From NCBI GenBank assembly GCA_037349315.1, contig JBAIAC010000004.1, forward strand, positions 78,608,501-78,672,500: 64,000 nt of DNA. The letters are read 5' to 3'. Source of the stretch: Chelydra serpentina. Lineage: Eukaryota; Chordata; Testudines; Chelydridae. The translations under genes were made by a program, and so were the position numbers. The notes under the pieces are model-generated. The model was not told where the DNA came from, ran no database searches, and was given only the letters and a program-made list of their open reading frames with translations. How positions within the stretch are numbered: position 1 is the first letter of the stretch; each line of letters opens with the position of its first letter. Below are positions 1 to 11,671 of this stretch, in pieces.

Positions 1-431
1 CCCACAAGTCTCGATAACACTTCCTATAACATTGTTGGGAGTGGTTATGTCCTACCTGTGATTCCAGGTAAGCCCATTTTTAGCACCAGGTCGGGGACCT
101 TTGTTGACACAGTCATTGTCAGTAATGAGTCAACTTCCTAAAATGCATCTTCATAAGAAAAAAATAGATGCATAATTCTCCATTAGGGACAGCTTCACGT
201 GTGATAGCAATGGTGGAAGATGTACTATACTCAGAGCACAGGGTGTTTTCACCATCACAACCTGTAACCCTGCTCAGGGCACTAGACTGTGGAACCAGCT
301 AGCCTACCCATTTGCACTCCATTCCCCTAAACAGGCATACCCCTGGCCGTGCTGGGCATCACCAAGGGTCTGCCACCCTTGCACACATATTACCTGGATC
401 TACCTGGATCTGGCCTGCACGTTCCTATTCA

Positions 432-433
<2 letters not shown>
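1..433. other. Unassigned sequence before the first CA repeat
   Basis: I see no gene or element boundary here. Around 390-410 there is a short tandem duplication of a 'tacctggatc' unit. The stretch may be old mobile-element sequence. Confidence 0.3.

Positions 434-473
<40 letters not shown>
434..473. repeat. (AC)20 microsatellite
   Basis: Uninterrupted alternating A and C for 40 bases. A second AC tract begins about 1.1 kb further on. Together they look like the two halves of one microsatellite separated by an LTR insertion. Confidence 0.95.
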
Positions 474-475
<2 letters not shown>

Positions 476-1567
476 TAATGATACTGGTTCTGTCAAGACC
501 CAACTGAGAGTGCCAGTTCAGGACAAATTGCTTCAAGCAGGGCAACTACAGCCCAAGGCTGGGGTTATTCCACCTCTAAGGCAAACCAAACCAGCCAGAC
601 AGAGAAGACTTTGGTTTTACCCCACTGGCTAACCACAAGTCATCCCAAGCAATCCCCTAAGACACTCCAGTTTCCCAGTCTCACCACCAGTGCCACTCGT
701 TATGGGGACAACTGGTCATGAAAACCAATGCCCCAGTAAAAGAAAAAAGGTCCTCCCGATCCCAATGGACCTCCCGATCCCAATGGACCAAGCCCCCAGA
801 TCCAGGTCAATATACAAATCAGATCTTACCCACAAATCACGCTGTTGCCAATCCTTTAGAATCTAAAATCTAAAGGTTTATTCATAAAAGGAAAAAGGTA
901 TAGGTGAGAGCTAGAATTGGTTAAAAAGAATCAATTACATATAGTAATGGCAAAGTTCTTGGTTCAGGCTTGCAGAGATGGAATAAACTGCAGGTTCAAA
1001 TTCAAATTAAGTCTCTGGAGTACATCCACAGCTGGGATGGGTCCTTCAGTCCTTTGTTAAGAGCTTCCATTTGTAGAAAGGTTCTTCCAGAGGTAAGAAG
1101 CAGGAATGAAGACAAAATGGAAATGAGGCAGCTGCCTTTTATAGTTTCTTCCAGGTGTAAAGACACCTCTTTGTCCTTACTGTGGAAAATCACATCAAAA
1201 TGGAGTCTGGAGTCACATGGGCAAGTCCCTGCATAATTTGCTGAGTCACAGGCGTGTCTGCCTTCTCTCAGTGAATCCATTGTATCGCTGATGGCTCTTA
1301 ATGGGCCATCAAGCAGGCCTAGCAGAGCTGATAGCTTGTCCTGGGTCCCAGAAGCCCAGCCCCAGTTTGAAATACAGACAGTATAAAGCCAATATTCATA
1401 ACTTCAACTACAAAACTGATACATACATATAAATGACATAATCATAACCAGCCAAGCATAACCGGGTCTTAGACACCTCATTTGACCCCCTTTATATAAG
1501 ATTTGGTGCCACTACAGGACCTTGGTTATAACAATGATCTGTATGGTCGCAGCTATTGTCAATAACG

Positions 1568-1570
<3 letters not shown>
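474..1570 (-). mobile_element. Probable solo LTR inserted in a CA microsatellite
   Basis: The segment begins TGTAATG and ends ACGTCA, so it has the TG...CA ends of an LTR, and it is flanked on both sides by AC repeats. The target duplication is hidden in the microsatellite. On the minus strand an AATAAA polyadenylation signal lies near 880, and the sequence resembles abundant turtle LTR repeats. No internal retroviral genes follow, so it appears to be a solo LTR. Exact ends are uncertain because any AC dinucleotide could be duplicated target. A 17-bp tandem duplication at about 751-787 lies inside it. Confidence 0.5.

Positions 1571-1603
<33 letters not shown>
1569..1603. repeat. (CA)n microsatellite
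   Basis: About 17 perfect CA units directly after the probable LTR end. Confidence 0.95.
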
Positions 1604-1606
<3 letters not shown>

Positions 1607-2894
1607 TCTAAAGAAAAGCAAGGAAATCAATACAAATCAATGTAATCCCTCTGAGTCTCAGATTGAGGCTGAGAACCATCATTGTTTGAAACAGCATCGT
1701 TTAAAGGCAAGCTTTGTTCACTAGTATATAGTTCAAAATGATAAATGCAGTAAGATGTGAACCAATGTTGAGGAGACAGAGAAGGTCTTTGCTATCAGCA
1801 GGCTCTTTTAGTGCTCTTTGGGTGTTACCCCAAACTGCAGCTATTATTGTCATCATTATATAGAATGGGATAGCTCCAGTATTTATAAAAACAATCTAAA
1901 AATAGCGTAAAAGCCTTAATAAATATTCACTTAAGTACAAAAGCAAAATTCATGAATCACCCTCAAGGTTTCTAAGAGCTGTGTCATGCAGCACAGATAT
2001 CCTTTGCCACAAAGATACTTTGCCAGAAGTTCAGTGGGCTCTGTCTTGTGTATAGCAGAGTTCAGGTTCAGATTATGAAACATACTGGCAGGGGGAGGTT
2101 CTAATCTCAATTGCTGACAAAACTGGAATTGATCCAACAATTTCTAATTTTATTTCTTTGCCTTTCTGCTTTGTTTTTCTGCTTCTGTATCTCTCCCTGG
2201 CAAGTTCTTTGTTTCTGTCTTTTTCCAGAGCTACAATCTGTTTCTACTCTGCTTTTATCTGTTCTTCTTCTTTCCCTCCCACCTTCTATACCCTTCTCAT
2301 TTCTTCCTCCCTGATTATTTGTCTTCCTACCTGATACACACGCACGTGCACACACACACACACACACACACAAGCCTCTTGCCGTTTCTCTTTCCTCTCT
2401 TCCTTTATCCTGTTTTTCCTACCAGATGGCCAAACCAAAAATGTCACAGGCACAGATTGTTCCCATGATATTCATTGAAAATACTGCAGGAACAACCACA
2501 TGCATGGTATTTTCACCAACAAAGAGACCCAGAACATGTAACTGTGGTATTTCAAATTCAGCCTTTTTCAACAGACCACATTCATAAATGGAGGATTCTG
2601 TTTTCTTAAAAACCAGAATGTTCTCTCACCCCCTACTCTGTAATTTAAAGTAGCACAGTTGTTTTTAAGATGGATGAAAGCAAGTTTCAGAACTGACACA
2701 ATTCACAAATATATGTGTGTTGTGTTGCAAAACTGTAGGTATTGCACGATGAGATTAAAAAAGGCTGATCCACCAAATGATTGCCAAACACTACAGAGTT
2801 GTCAGAATGCAGAGGAGGGAACTCAGTTTTATATTCTAAAATTATAGCAGCAATGCCTAGGGGGCGTCACATACTTTGTTGCTTTGGTAGGATG
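1604..2894. other. Unassigned A+T-rich sequence
   Basis: No coding pattern or recognised element, apart from the CA repeat at 2336-2373 and a pyrimidine-rich stretch at about 2150-2330. Confidence 0.3.
2336..2373. repeat. Imperfect (CA)n microsatellite
   Basis: CA units with CGCACGTG interruptions, pure from 2348. It closes a polypyrimidine tract. Confidence 0.9.
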
Positions 2895-3470
2895 AGCTCA
2901 TTGCACACCAGGGGCTCCTTCCATCCCTTCATTCTCCCTCACAAGCTCCCTGTGTGCCACCCTCCCATCCCCCTCAATTTCAGGGACTTCCTGCAACCCC
3001 CTCATCCAATCTCTTATATCCAATCCCCCATTTCCCTTACCCCATTCCAGGGGCTCTGTATGCCCCTTATTGTCCCCTACCCCCATACCAGGGTTCCCCA
3101 TTCTGCCCCACCCCCACCAGGAGTTCTGTATGTCCCCTACGCCCTTCTTCCCCAACATACTAGGGTCCCCCCTTCTCCCCCTCCATGCCAGGGCCTGGAT
3201 ATGCATCTATTCCCCACTTTCCTCCCCCCAGGCCCTCCATCTCCCCCTTCCATTCCATATCAGTCCCCCTTTCTCCCAACATGCTAGAGGTTCTGTGTGA
3301 CCCCTATTACCCCATTCCAGGATTTCCCATTCTCTCCTCATGTCAGGAGCTTTGTGCCCTCCTTTCTGCCATGTCAGGAGCTCTGTATCCCCACTCATTC
3401 CTCCCATGCCAGGTTCCTCTGTTCTTCCTCTATTTCAAGGGCTCTGTGTGAACCCCCTTCCCTACAATAT
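2895..3470. repeat. Degenerate pyrimidine-rich tandem repeat
   Basis: Units of roughly 40-50 bp repeat a core close to 'ccaggggctctgtatgcccc', separated by C-rich spacers. I count about ten diverged units. The strong base bias opens several long proline-rich frames on + and glycine-rich frames on -. These follow from the repeat and are not genes. Confidence 0.75.
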
Positions 3471-3768
3471 TCTTATATTGCTTGTTTCTTTTCTTTCTCT
3501 TTCAAGACATTTTAAATTTGTATTGAGAGGATGGGAACAGCTAAAATGAGGGACATTGTTATGCTGGAAGGTATTAATGGCTGCTATCAACTGGTTCTTT
3601 GATCTATAGACAATTACAGACTTGGGTGAAGCCGGTAAATTTGCTAATCAGATGGCAAGGTTTCCAGATGTCCCCCATTTCTCCCTTTCAGTTTTTCCAA
3701 TTTTTATCAAAATCACTAGGGTTCTGCCCATTGATGCCTAGAATATTCCCTTAAATTTTGGAACTCAG
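3471..3768. other. Unassigned sequence
   Basis: No recognised element or coding pattern between the tandem repeat and the CR1. Confidence 0.3.
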
Positions 3769-3821
3769 AGTCATAGAAATGTAGGGTTGGAAGGGACCTT
3801 GAGAAGTCATCGAATCCAGCC

Positions 3822-4445
3822 TGTGACATGAGGGTTAAGGAGCTGCTCCAGATGCAGGAAGCCATGCCCCCTCATCTCTGTTGGGCATGCTCCCAGTGCT
3901 GGGAGCATTCAAAAGGAAGCAGGTCAGCCCAGTCTGAGCTAGCTGAGGAGGAGACCAGTTGGATAGAGCAGTCCCCTGCTGAGAAGTCACCGGGACTCCA
4001 AGCCACTGGGACTGAGCCTCATAGCCAAGCCACTGGAAGCCCTTGTGGGAGTCAAGGGTAACAACTTGCTGTTGCCAGAGGAAGGAGTTCCAGAGACGAA
4101 CCTGGGAGGATGCCAGGAGAGATGTCAAGACAGAGCCATGACACCAACGGAGGTACAGGAAACAGGGGTAGGAAGTGACCCAGGAAGCGTGAGTGAGGGT
4201 ACCAGACAGTAGGCCATATATATATGGCCTACTGCTTTGAAGGGCCCTGGGTCGGAACCCAGTAGAGTAGGATGGGCCCTGGTTCGCCTACCCACGCTCC
4301 TTGGAATTGTAGTTGCTAGGCAGAGTAACTTTGACTCTCACCATTGGGTGACATTGCTGGAACTGTAGCCGCTAGGCAAAGTAGCCATGGACACTTGGCC
4401 ACTAGGTGATAGTACTGGCCTGGAGCACACTGGCACACCCTGGCA
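3822..4445. mobile_element. Solo LTR nested in CR1, target duplication CAGCC
   Basis: It starts TGTGACATGAGG and ends CCCTGGCA, flanked by CAGCC at 3817-3821 and 4446-4450. The CR1 continues on both sides. The TG...CA ends, 5-bp duplication and 624-bp length define a solo LTR. The part around 4240-4310 resembles the LTR at 25429-26830, so the two may belong to related families. Confidence 0.8.
4207..4234. repeat. 28-bp perfect palindrome in the LTR
   Basis: A perfect self-complementary sequence centred on alternating AT: CAGTAGGCC, then (AT)5, then GGCCTACTG. It could extrude as a cruciform or act as a TATA-containing promoter core; neither is shown. Confidence 0.9.
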
Positions 4446-5279
4446 CAGCCCCTTGTACTGAGGCAGGCAGGACCAAGTAAACTTAGACCAGCCCTGACAG
4501 GTATTTGTCTAACTTGTACTTTAAAACTTCCAATGATGGGTATTCCATAACTTCCCTTGGAAGCCTATTCCAGAGCTTAACTACCCTTATAGTTAGAATA
4601 TCTAATATAGTTTCCTAATATCTTACCTAAATCTCTCTTGCTGCAGGTTTAGTCCATTACTTCTTGTCCTACTTTCAGTGAACATGAAAAACAATTGATC
4701 ACCATCCTCTTTATAGACGGTTATCAAGTCCTCCCTCAGCCTTCTTTTCTCAAGACTAAACATGCCTGGGTTTTTTTTAACTTTTCCTCACAAGTCACAT
4801 TTTCTAAACCTTCTATCATTTTTGTTGCTCTTTTTTGGACTCTCTCCAATTTGCCCATGTCTCTCCAATTTGCCTACGTGGCGCCCAGAACTGGGCAAAG
4901 TGCACCAGCTGAGGCCTCACCAGCACCAAGTAGACTTCCCATGTCTTAAAAATGACACTCCTGTTAATATGCCCCAGAATAATATTAGTCTTTTTAGCAA
5001 CTCCTATTCAATCTGTGATCAACTATAACCTCCAGACCCCTTTTTAGCAGTATACCCACCAAGCCAATTATTCCCTTTTCTGTAGTTGTGCATTTGATTT
5101 TTCCTTCCTAAGTGAAGTACTTTGTACTTATCTTTATTGAATTCAGACCAATTCTCCAATTTTTCAAGCTCACTTTGAATTCTAATCCTGTCCTCCAAAG
5201 CTCTTGCAACCCCTCCCAGCAAAATTTGTCATCCACAAATTTTATAAGTATACTCTCCATTCCATTATCCAGCACATCC

Positions 5280-5518
5280 CTTGGCCCGCGCCCCTTCCCG
5301 TAGGTTTCTACTCCCTACTGTGAAAATGGTGTCTGTTGCTTTTCCCCACTCCCACCTAAAAACTCCTCTCAGCTCCTGAGGGGAGGTCTCAGGTTAGGGA
5401 TTCCCAGAGTTAGGAGAAGGATCCCAGGCCCCAGCCATGCACCTCTGCACAAACACCAACCCCTCCCTCCTACAGGGGGCCAGAATTAAACCCCTGGAAC
5501 AAGCACCACAGGTAACAA
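5280..5518. other. Unassigned sequence
   Basis: C-rich sequence with no recognised element ends. The first 30 bases resemble GC-rich hAT MITE interiors. Confidence 0.3.
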
Positions 5519-5819
5519 GGGCTGGTCTACACTGGGGGGAGGGGGAGAAATCGATCTAAGATACACAACTTCTGCTACGTGAATAACGTAGCTGAAGTCG
5601 AATATCTTAGATCGATTTTTAAAAGTACTTACCCCGGTCCACACAGCAGCAGGCAGGCTCCCCCATCGACAGCGCTTCCTCCGCTCGCGGAGCTGGAGTT
5701 CTGGTGTCGACGGGGAGCGGCTCTGGGATCGATTTATCGCATCTAGACGAGACGCGATAAATTGATCCCAGAACATTGATAGCTACCCGCCGAATCGGGC
5801 AGGTAGTGTAGACGTAGCC
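5519..5819. mobile_element. Harbinger-type MITE
   Basis: A 301-bp element with 15-bp imperfect terminal inverted repeats: GGGCTGGTCTACACT at the left, GGCTACGTCTACACT at the right read inward. CAA stands at both flanks as a 3-bp duplication. The termini resemble those of the two Harbinger elements in this window. It has no coding capacity and contains inner inverted repeats around 'acgtagctgaagtcga'. It was probably mobilised in trans. A second copy lies in the other orientation at 62101-62384. Confidence 0.85.
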
Positions 5820-6210
5820 CAAGAGAACAACACTTTTATCTAACCCACATAAAGTTAGGAGTAGACCAAGGTCGGGATCTCTAGCAGGGATTACATGGGC
5901 AACTCCCTTGCCCCTGATACAGCACACAGCCCTCCCCCCACCCCGCCTAGCTGTCACACACAGACTTTCTGCCCCACCCCTATGCAATTCCCCCACTTTG
6001 GGTCAGTCCAACCTGTCTGTGCATGCTAATGCTGGTGTTTGATGTGAGCTCAGAATGGTGGGTCCTATTAAGGGTTACTAAATTGCTAAATTTGAAATTG
6101 CTAAAAAAAAAAAAAACAGCACCCCCACACACTGCTGCAACCCTAACCACAAAGTAAATCTGCAGGCCATCCTCTCCCCCCGCCCCTTCAGTCATTTAGA
6201 GTATCTACAG
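5820..6210. other. Unassigned sequence with an A-tract
   Basis: No gene seen. 'aagggttactaa' near 6074 may be a decayed terminal repeat whose partner could be 'gtaaccct' near 7497. This is weak. Confidence 0.25.
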
Positions 6211-6476
6211 CAGGGGTGGGGAACCTTTTTTGTAGCAGGGGCCATTGACTTACTGAAAAAATCAAAGGCGGGCCACACACATTCAACTCACCTGTCCAGC
6301 AGGCGCGGAGGCTCGGGGCTTCCCCCCTCCCCGCTGTGGGGTGAGCCTGCGCTCATGGCTCCAGCCCCACGGGGGAGCACCGAGACTCTTCCCCTCCTCC
6401 TCCGGCAGGTGAGTTGAACATGTGTGGCCTACAGGCCAGATGAAAATGAACAAGGGCCATAGGTTCCCCACCCCTG
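6211..6476. mobile_element. hAT MITE A
   Basis: 16-bp perfect terminal inverted repeats (CAGGGGTGGGGAACCT). Flanking 8-mers are ATCTACAG (6203-6210) and ATCTAGAG (6477-6484), an 8-bp hAT-type duplication with one mismatch. The element is 266 bp, non-coding, with a GC-rich middle. Its right-hand duplication is also the left-hand duplication of hAT B. Confidence 0.85.
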
Positions 6477-6484
6477 ATCTAGAG

Positions 6485-7203
6485 CAGTGGTTCCCAAACT
6501 GGGGTTTGTGAACCCCTGGGGGTTCGCGAAATGTTACAGGGGGGTCTCAGGAAAAAATTCCCTAATGGCGGACAAAGCTGTCCCTAGGAACCCCAGGCAA
6601 CACTGGGCCAGCAGCCCGGAGCCCCTGGACTTCCAAAAGATAAGCAGATCAAAGCAAGCATATCTATCCCACTGAGGAGATTTAAACTTCAGGACTCCTT
6701 ATAAGATATGGAAAGGGAGGTGGATATTTTTTGCTGTTTTTAAAATTAAATAGGCTGCTAGTATTGTTTTTAAAATTATTATGAAGAACAAATTTAAGCT
6801 TTGTTGTAATGTGTGTTGTTTGCCTGGACTGCTGCTTGTGTAAGAGGAACTCTTTGAGTTGGCTTCTTAAATACCTTCAAACTGTTTCACATCTGATACT
6901 CCTTGATGAAACATAGGAGCCTTGTTTTATAATAGGCTTATTCAAAGTGATCCAAGCTATGAAAGTGAGATCTTGGAAGAGTGTTGCCATTTTCATAATG
7001 TAACAAAAATACTGTAATGATTAATAATAAATAGTGTGTAATGTCAAAAAAATAAATGTTATATTTCCAAGATCACGGCTTTTATAATTTATACTCTGGT
7101 AAAGGAGAAAATCTCTGGAAATATTCACTTTTAGGAGGGGGTTCGCGAGACTTGACATTTTATTGAAAGGGGTTCACAGGTTGTTAAAGTTTGGGAACCA
7201 CTG
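6485..7203. mobile_element. Non-autonomous hAT element B
   Basis: 719 bp with inverted ends CAGTGGTTCCCAAACT and, read inward from the right, CAGTGGTTCCCAAACTTT. It is flanked by perfect 8-bp duplications ATCTAGAG (6477-6484 and 7204-7211). The ends match the Charlie-like type of hAT element. No transposase reading remains; the interior is A+T-rich. Confidence 0.9.
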
Positions 7204-7211
7204 ATCTAGAG

Positions 7212-9289
7212 TACCCTCTCTCACACACATGCACAGTGTGCTTACGTGTTGGTGGGCAGACAGCTGTTGTATTTTCCACAGTTTTGATCTGTTATCACTT
7301 AAATTGTGGAAGTGGAGACACTGCAGAATCTTTAGCTGGACACACAAACTTTTAACATTAGGTATTCCAGTGTATTGTGATAATAATAATGCAAACTCTT
7401 TATACCCATGCAAAAAAATGGCTGATCATGTTATTTTTCTGGCAACTGGCAAATCCATAAAAAAAACTGGCCAGGCCAGTCAAATACCGGCCAGGTGGTA
7501 ACCCTAGTGTGGTCTCAGCTCTCCTGTCTGCTCCAGATTTATAAGATCCTCTTTTTGCGAGCAGCTGGCTCTCCAAACAGTTCCCAGTTCTGCTTCATTC
7601 CCTCCCCCAACTCAAGCTGCTGCTTGCTGCTTCTTTGTTCCTTCATGGAATCTTCCCAGGGTGGTGGGTGTACTGTCCTGCTCTCCCGAGTCTATTCATT
7701 CACTCAAATCCTCCCAGAGGGTCAGAGTTAATTGTATGTCCTTCTTTCTGAGTGGCACTCCCCAGCCTATCAGGTTTGTTCAGAGTAGCAGGGAGGATTG
7801 AAAAGGGGGAAGATAGGAAGGTGAAGTAGGGAGGGACTTTCTGCCCAGATCCCCAGTAGGTGTAAGACCTGCCTCTGATGCAGCCCTGATTTGCTGCTCT
7901 TCACCAGAGTAAGTGGAGAAGGCAGCTAATCAGAGGCATTCTCCCATTTACTGACAGCTGGTGCTTTTCTGTCACGGTGAGATTGGCTCCAGCCGAGGCC
8001 AACATCACATTACTTGTGATGAAATTGTGAGAGTTGGATCTGGGATCCAAAAAAGAGAAGTAAAACAGCATGTCTCCATGCCAGCATAGCTTTTGATTGG
8101 ACCATTCAGCTAGGAGCCTTGGAATTAATAATTTAATTCATCGGAAAGGCCTGGGTTAAAAGGTACATCTTGCAGCTCTTTCTAGAAATGGCCAGTATAG
8201 GAACCGGCCTGGCACTTGAGAGGGAGGAGCACTGATTGCAGGGGGGAAGAGTTTGAAGGAGGCATCAGGAAGTCAGTCTGTGTGCATATGGCTAGGAAAG
8301 TTACACTGCTGCTGGAGCAGCTCTGTAAATAGTTGCTTTAACAGAGCTAATTTAGTTTAATTAAAAAGGAATTCTGGTTATTAACCAGCGCACAGTTGGT
8401 AAAACAGTCAACTTTGAGCTTAAGAGTATTTTTGCTGGGGAAGACAAGGTGTTGGGGGGGCTGGGTAAAGTGGAGCAGCAAGTCTTTGCATCTACAGTTT
8501 GTTCAAATATAATCCACTTTGGTTTTTGTATGTAAGCGATTTGCTTATGTCACAGGTTGCACATTCAGAGAGTATTTAGATTACTTATTTTTTATGTTTA
8601 ACTGCACAAACACAGTGATAGTTCTCCTTTCCTTCATGTGTGCCCATTAATTTCACAAATGGCTTGTGTCTACAAGAGTCTGAAATATCCATCGTTATCT
8701 CACTATTCCTCTAAGTGGAAAGTGAAACAGCAAATGAGAATAAGAGAATATAGGTTACAAGCTATTTAACATTGTAAACCATGGAAAAGTTGACTGGAGG
8801 AATGATGAAAATTACCAGAATTTATATTCACATTGAACTACACAGGCAACATAGCAATGCCATAGTTCAGGTTGCAGGGAAACTTGAATTTAAAATAGGA
8901 ATAAAGTCCCTCTTTAATCTCCAAATCTGGCAGAATAACCTCTGGGGATGATTGAATTTTCCACATTTTCTTAAGAAAAGTATGTATTCATTTTTGTAGC
9001 GGACATATTTTTATATATTCCCCTTTGCCCCGACAGGCTCACTCTTTATTTCCCTAAACAACCAACCACAAACACCAATGTTCAGAACCACATGCACCCT
9101 TTTTCATAACATCTCTGACACAGACTACTTTTAAAATTAAATACAAAAGGAGGCTATTCCTCTTAGTAATAATAACTGAACTAACGTCTGCCAAGAAAAA
9201 TCAACTAACTCTTCAGATCCGTCATCTATTTCCCTTTCCCAATGTTACAGGGAGCAGCTGTCTGTAAGCAGAGATACAAGCTCCTAGCG
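7212..9289. other. Unassigned sequence
   Basis: About 2 kb without a recognised gene or complete element. A short fragment at 7440-7507 containing 'ctggccaggccag' resembles the end of a turtle DNA transposon but has no partner. The rest is A+T-rich and frames are short. Confidence 0.3.
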
Positions 9290-10397
9290 CTAGATCCACA
9301 ATGGGATTTAAGTGCTTGAATACAAAATATAGATTCTCAAAATCCCACCAAGCTGCTGCCTACCCCTGTTGGTGCCTAAGTTTCTGCTGGTGGGCATTCT
9401 GCTGGTGGGTACAAAGCCACCTCAGTCCTGACACCCAGCTCACTCTTAAGCCACAGCAAAATTCACAAGCTAGGTGTTCCCCTGCCTATCTCATCTGCTG
9501 GGCCTGATCCAGTAGGCAGGCTCAGAGGCCACCTACTGAACCCCAACCCACAGGAAATGAGAATGGTAGTGTACCATTTCATCCAATAGCCCAGCAGTTG
9601 GTGCACACACCCATGATTTGGGAAGCCTAGGTTCAAATCCCTCCTCTGCCTGATTTGGAGTGGGATTTGAACCCAGGTCTCCCATATTCCAACAGAGTGA
9701 CTCAATCACTGGGATGAAGGGCAATCTGGTGCGAGTGCTTCTCAATGTCTCATGTTGAAGTTGTTGCATTTTGTATAACCACTTAAATTGTCCTTGATCC
9801 AGAGAGAGCAAGAATGACTCTATAGCATGGGCAGCAGGTATCAAAGGCCAGGGGAGGCTGTGCCTCCCCAAACAGCCCTGTGTGGCCCTGCCCACACTCC
9901 ACTCCAAAGCCCCTGCCTGCTTCCCACTGGCACTCTGCAGCTCTTCCCCCATGGCCGGAGCCCTGGGCTGGGGCTTGCACTGCTCACCAGGTGTTCAGGG
10001 GGTGAGGGGCTGGTAGCTGGGGGCGGGGGGGGGAGTGCTCTGGCAGGGGAGGGGCAGGGCCTCAGAAGAAGGGGCGGGGCAGGCCACGGGCTAAGCTCCC
10101 CGAGCCCAGGGTTCACCCTCCACCTAAGCCTGGTGGTTAGGGCACTGAGGAGAGGCCTGGATTCAGGTTCCTACTCCAATGACTATTTTAATACAAAGTG
10201 GAACAGCTTCAACAGGAGAGATTGAGAGTAAACTACCCCAGGATATGCTATAGCCCTGTCATTAGGGTGCTCCTGATATAGGGGAGACCTCACATCAAGA
10301 AGAGGAGGAAATTAAACTCGGGTCTCCCACAGCCTCACTGAGTGCTCTAACCACTGAGCTATTGGGTAGAAGCGGGGCACTTCCTTTTCCTTCGTTT
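9290..10397. mobile_element. Dispersed repeat with tRNA-like modules (left part)
   Basis: This repeat recurs in the window at 28850-30560, 45440-46230 and 57770-63125. Its hallmarks are phrases such as 'ggcacctaag', 'ttcaacaggagagattgag' and several tRNA-like boxes. The LTR at 10402-11671 splits it, and it resumes at 11672. A GC-rich block at about 9840-10110 looks like another insertion of unknown type. I cannot name the family. Confidence 0.6.
9585..9722. repeat. Inverted pair of tRNA-like modules
   Basis: The + module has an A-box-like 'tagcccagcagttggtg' and a B-box-like GGTTCAAATCC at about 9630. The next module reads on -, with the complement of GGGTTCAAATCCCAC near 9660-9676 and an A-box-like region near 9705-9720. 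They stand back to back about 20 bp apart. Neither folds as an intact tRNA; both look like pol III SINE relics. Confidence 0.55.
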
Positions 10398-10979
10398 TGT
10401 GTGTAACCCTTCTGCCAGGACGAGTTGACAGCAGCAAGGGCCAGGTTCAGTACATAGGGGTTCCCTTCTCAACAATGCAATGCAAAACCGGCTCGAGCCC
10501 CCACCCAGTAACTTGGGAAAATCTTATACACACCCCTGGGCGCCTCAAAGAGGCAATACTTCCCCTCTCGCAAGCACAGAGCCTCAGTGTAACAGAAATC
10601 TTTAATAGCAGCAGGTAAACGACACCAGCCTTAAATTGGGAAAACACTGCAACTAGGATCCATAAACCAAACTGTGAGCAAGACCCACCACAGCCAATTG
10701 GGCCACGCCCTGTCCCTTGGGTTCTTGAGTCCAGCAACCCAAAAGTCACCCAAAGTCCCCAAAAGTCCAAGAACCCAAAAGTCCAGTCCCAGAGTTCAAA
10801 AGTTCATCTGCAGGGTGCTACACACCACCTGCCTGGGCAGCAATGGGAAAGGGTGGGGTAAGGGGCACCTTACGTGGCATGAAGATGATTGCCTCACCCC
10901 TCTGTGGGGCTTCACTCTGCTCCGCCAGCCATCTCACAGGCCGCTCTGCTCCGCCAGCTGTCCCGCAAGCCACTACAGC

Positions 10980-11215
10980 TGTCCCCATGAACTGCTCCAC
11001 CAGCGCCGCTCCACCAGCCGTCCTGCAAGCTGCTCCGACTGCAACCACGAACTGCTCCGCTCTGCCAGCAGCACCGCTCCAACTGTCCCCACGAACTGCT
11101 CCGCTCTGCCAGCAGCACCGCTCCAACTGCCCCCACGAACTGCTCCGCTCTGCCAGCAGCACCACTCCGACTGTCCTCACGAACTGCTCTGCTTTGCCAG
11201 CAGCGCCACACCATC
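10980..11215. repeat. 44-bp minisatellite in the LTR
   Basis: The unit begins CGAACTGCTCC and recurs at 11048, 11092, 11136 and 11180, exactly 44 bp apart, with diverged units before. 44 is not a multiple of three, so any frame through it changes unit by unit. Confidence 0.9.
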
Positions 11216-11521
11216 AGCTGTCTTGCCAACTGCTCCACCAGCCCCTCAGCAATTTATCTTCAGGCTCCCCCACTACTTAACACAGTGCTCAGTGATTTCA
11301 GCTCATAAGACTTTTAGCTCTTTAGTGATTTCAGCTTGTAGTTTAGGGGAGCCCTAGTGCTCATTTGCACTATTAGCCCAGTGATTTCAATTCAGCAGCC
11401 TGAAACCAGACTCTCAAGGAACTCAAAATTAGCTCTGATATTCCACAGTGGAGAGAGGAGGAGACACTGCAATTGGTGTCTCAGACCCTCACAAGGTGCC
11501 TACACCACCAGGTATTAATCA

Positions 11522-11542
11522 GCCGCCGCCGCCGCCGCCGCC
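11522..11542. repeat. (GCC)7 trinucleotide repeat
   Basis: Seven GCC units followed directly by an inverted GGCGGC, inside the 5' half of the minus-oriented LTR. Confidence 0.95.
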
Positions 11543-11671
11543 GGCGGCAGGCCACTATGGTTCGTACCAGGCAGGGTGGGTGTGCCTATGCAAATTGGAT
11601 CAGCCCCTGGAGTACTTTGCCATGACTCGCCACCAGATGTCAGGGTGGAGCTCATCCTGACTCTGCTTACA

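Larger units (their letters stand above)
3769..5279 (-). mobile_element. CR1 LINE, 5'-truncated, split by an LTR
   Basis: A non-LTR retrotransposon read on the minus strand. Its 3' end (3769-3821 on +) carries the CR1-type terminal segment containing 'gggttggaagggacctt'. The element resumes at about 4451 with 'tgaggcaggcaggaccaag' and runs to about 5279. The minus-strand reading at 5019-5222 has the CR1 reverse-transcriptase C-terminal pattern (SELEKLENWSEFNKDK, then KVLHLGRKN). Frames are broken by stops and indels, so it is dead. Loss of the 5' part is usual for CR1. The gap at 3822-4445 is a later LTR insertion. Confidence 0.9.
10402..11671 (-). mobile_element. Solo LTR, target duplication TGTG
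   Basis: A 1,270-bp element whose + strand runs TGTAACCC...CTTACA, flanked by TGTG at 10398-10401 and 11672-11675. On the minus strand it begins TGTAAGCAGAGTCAGG and carries ATTAAAG, a weak polyadenylation signal, near 10600. It is inserted in the dispersed repeat, which continues on both sides. It contains a 44-bp minisatellite and a GCC repeat. A 227-codon frame across the minisatellite is a by-product of the repeat. Confidence 0.8.

Noticed and set aside
2781..3287. 168-codon proline-rich frame
   Set aside because: It is a by-product of the pyrimidine-rich tandem repeat, with parallel frames in other registers.
10674..11357. 227-codon frame
   Set aside because: It runs through a 44-bp minisatellite inside an LTR; similar long frames open on both strands from composition alone.
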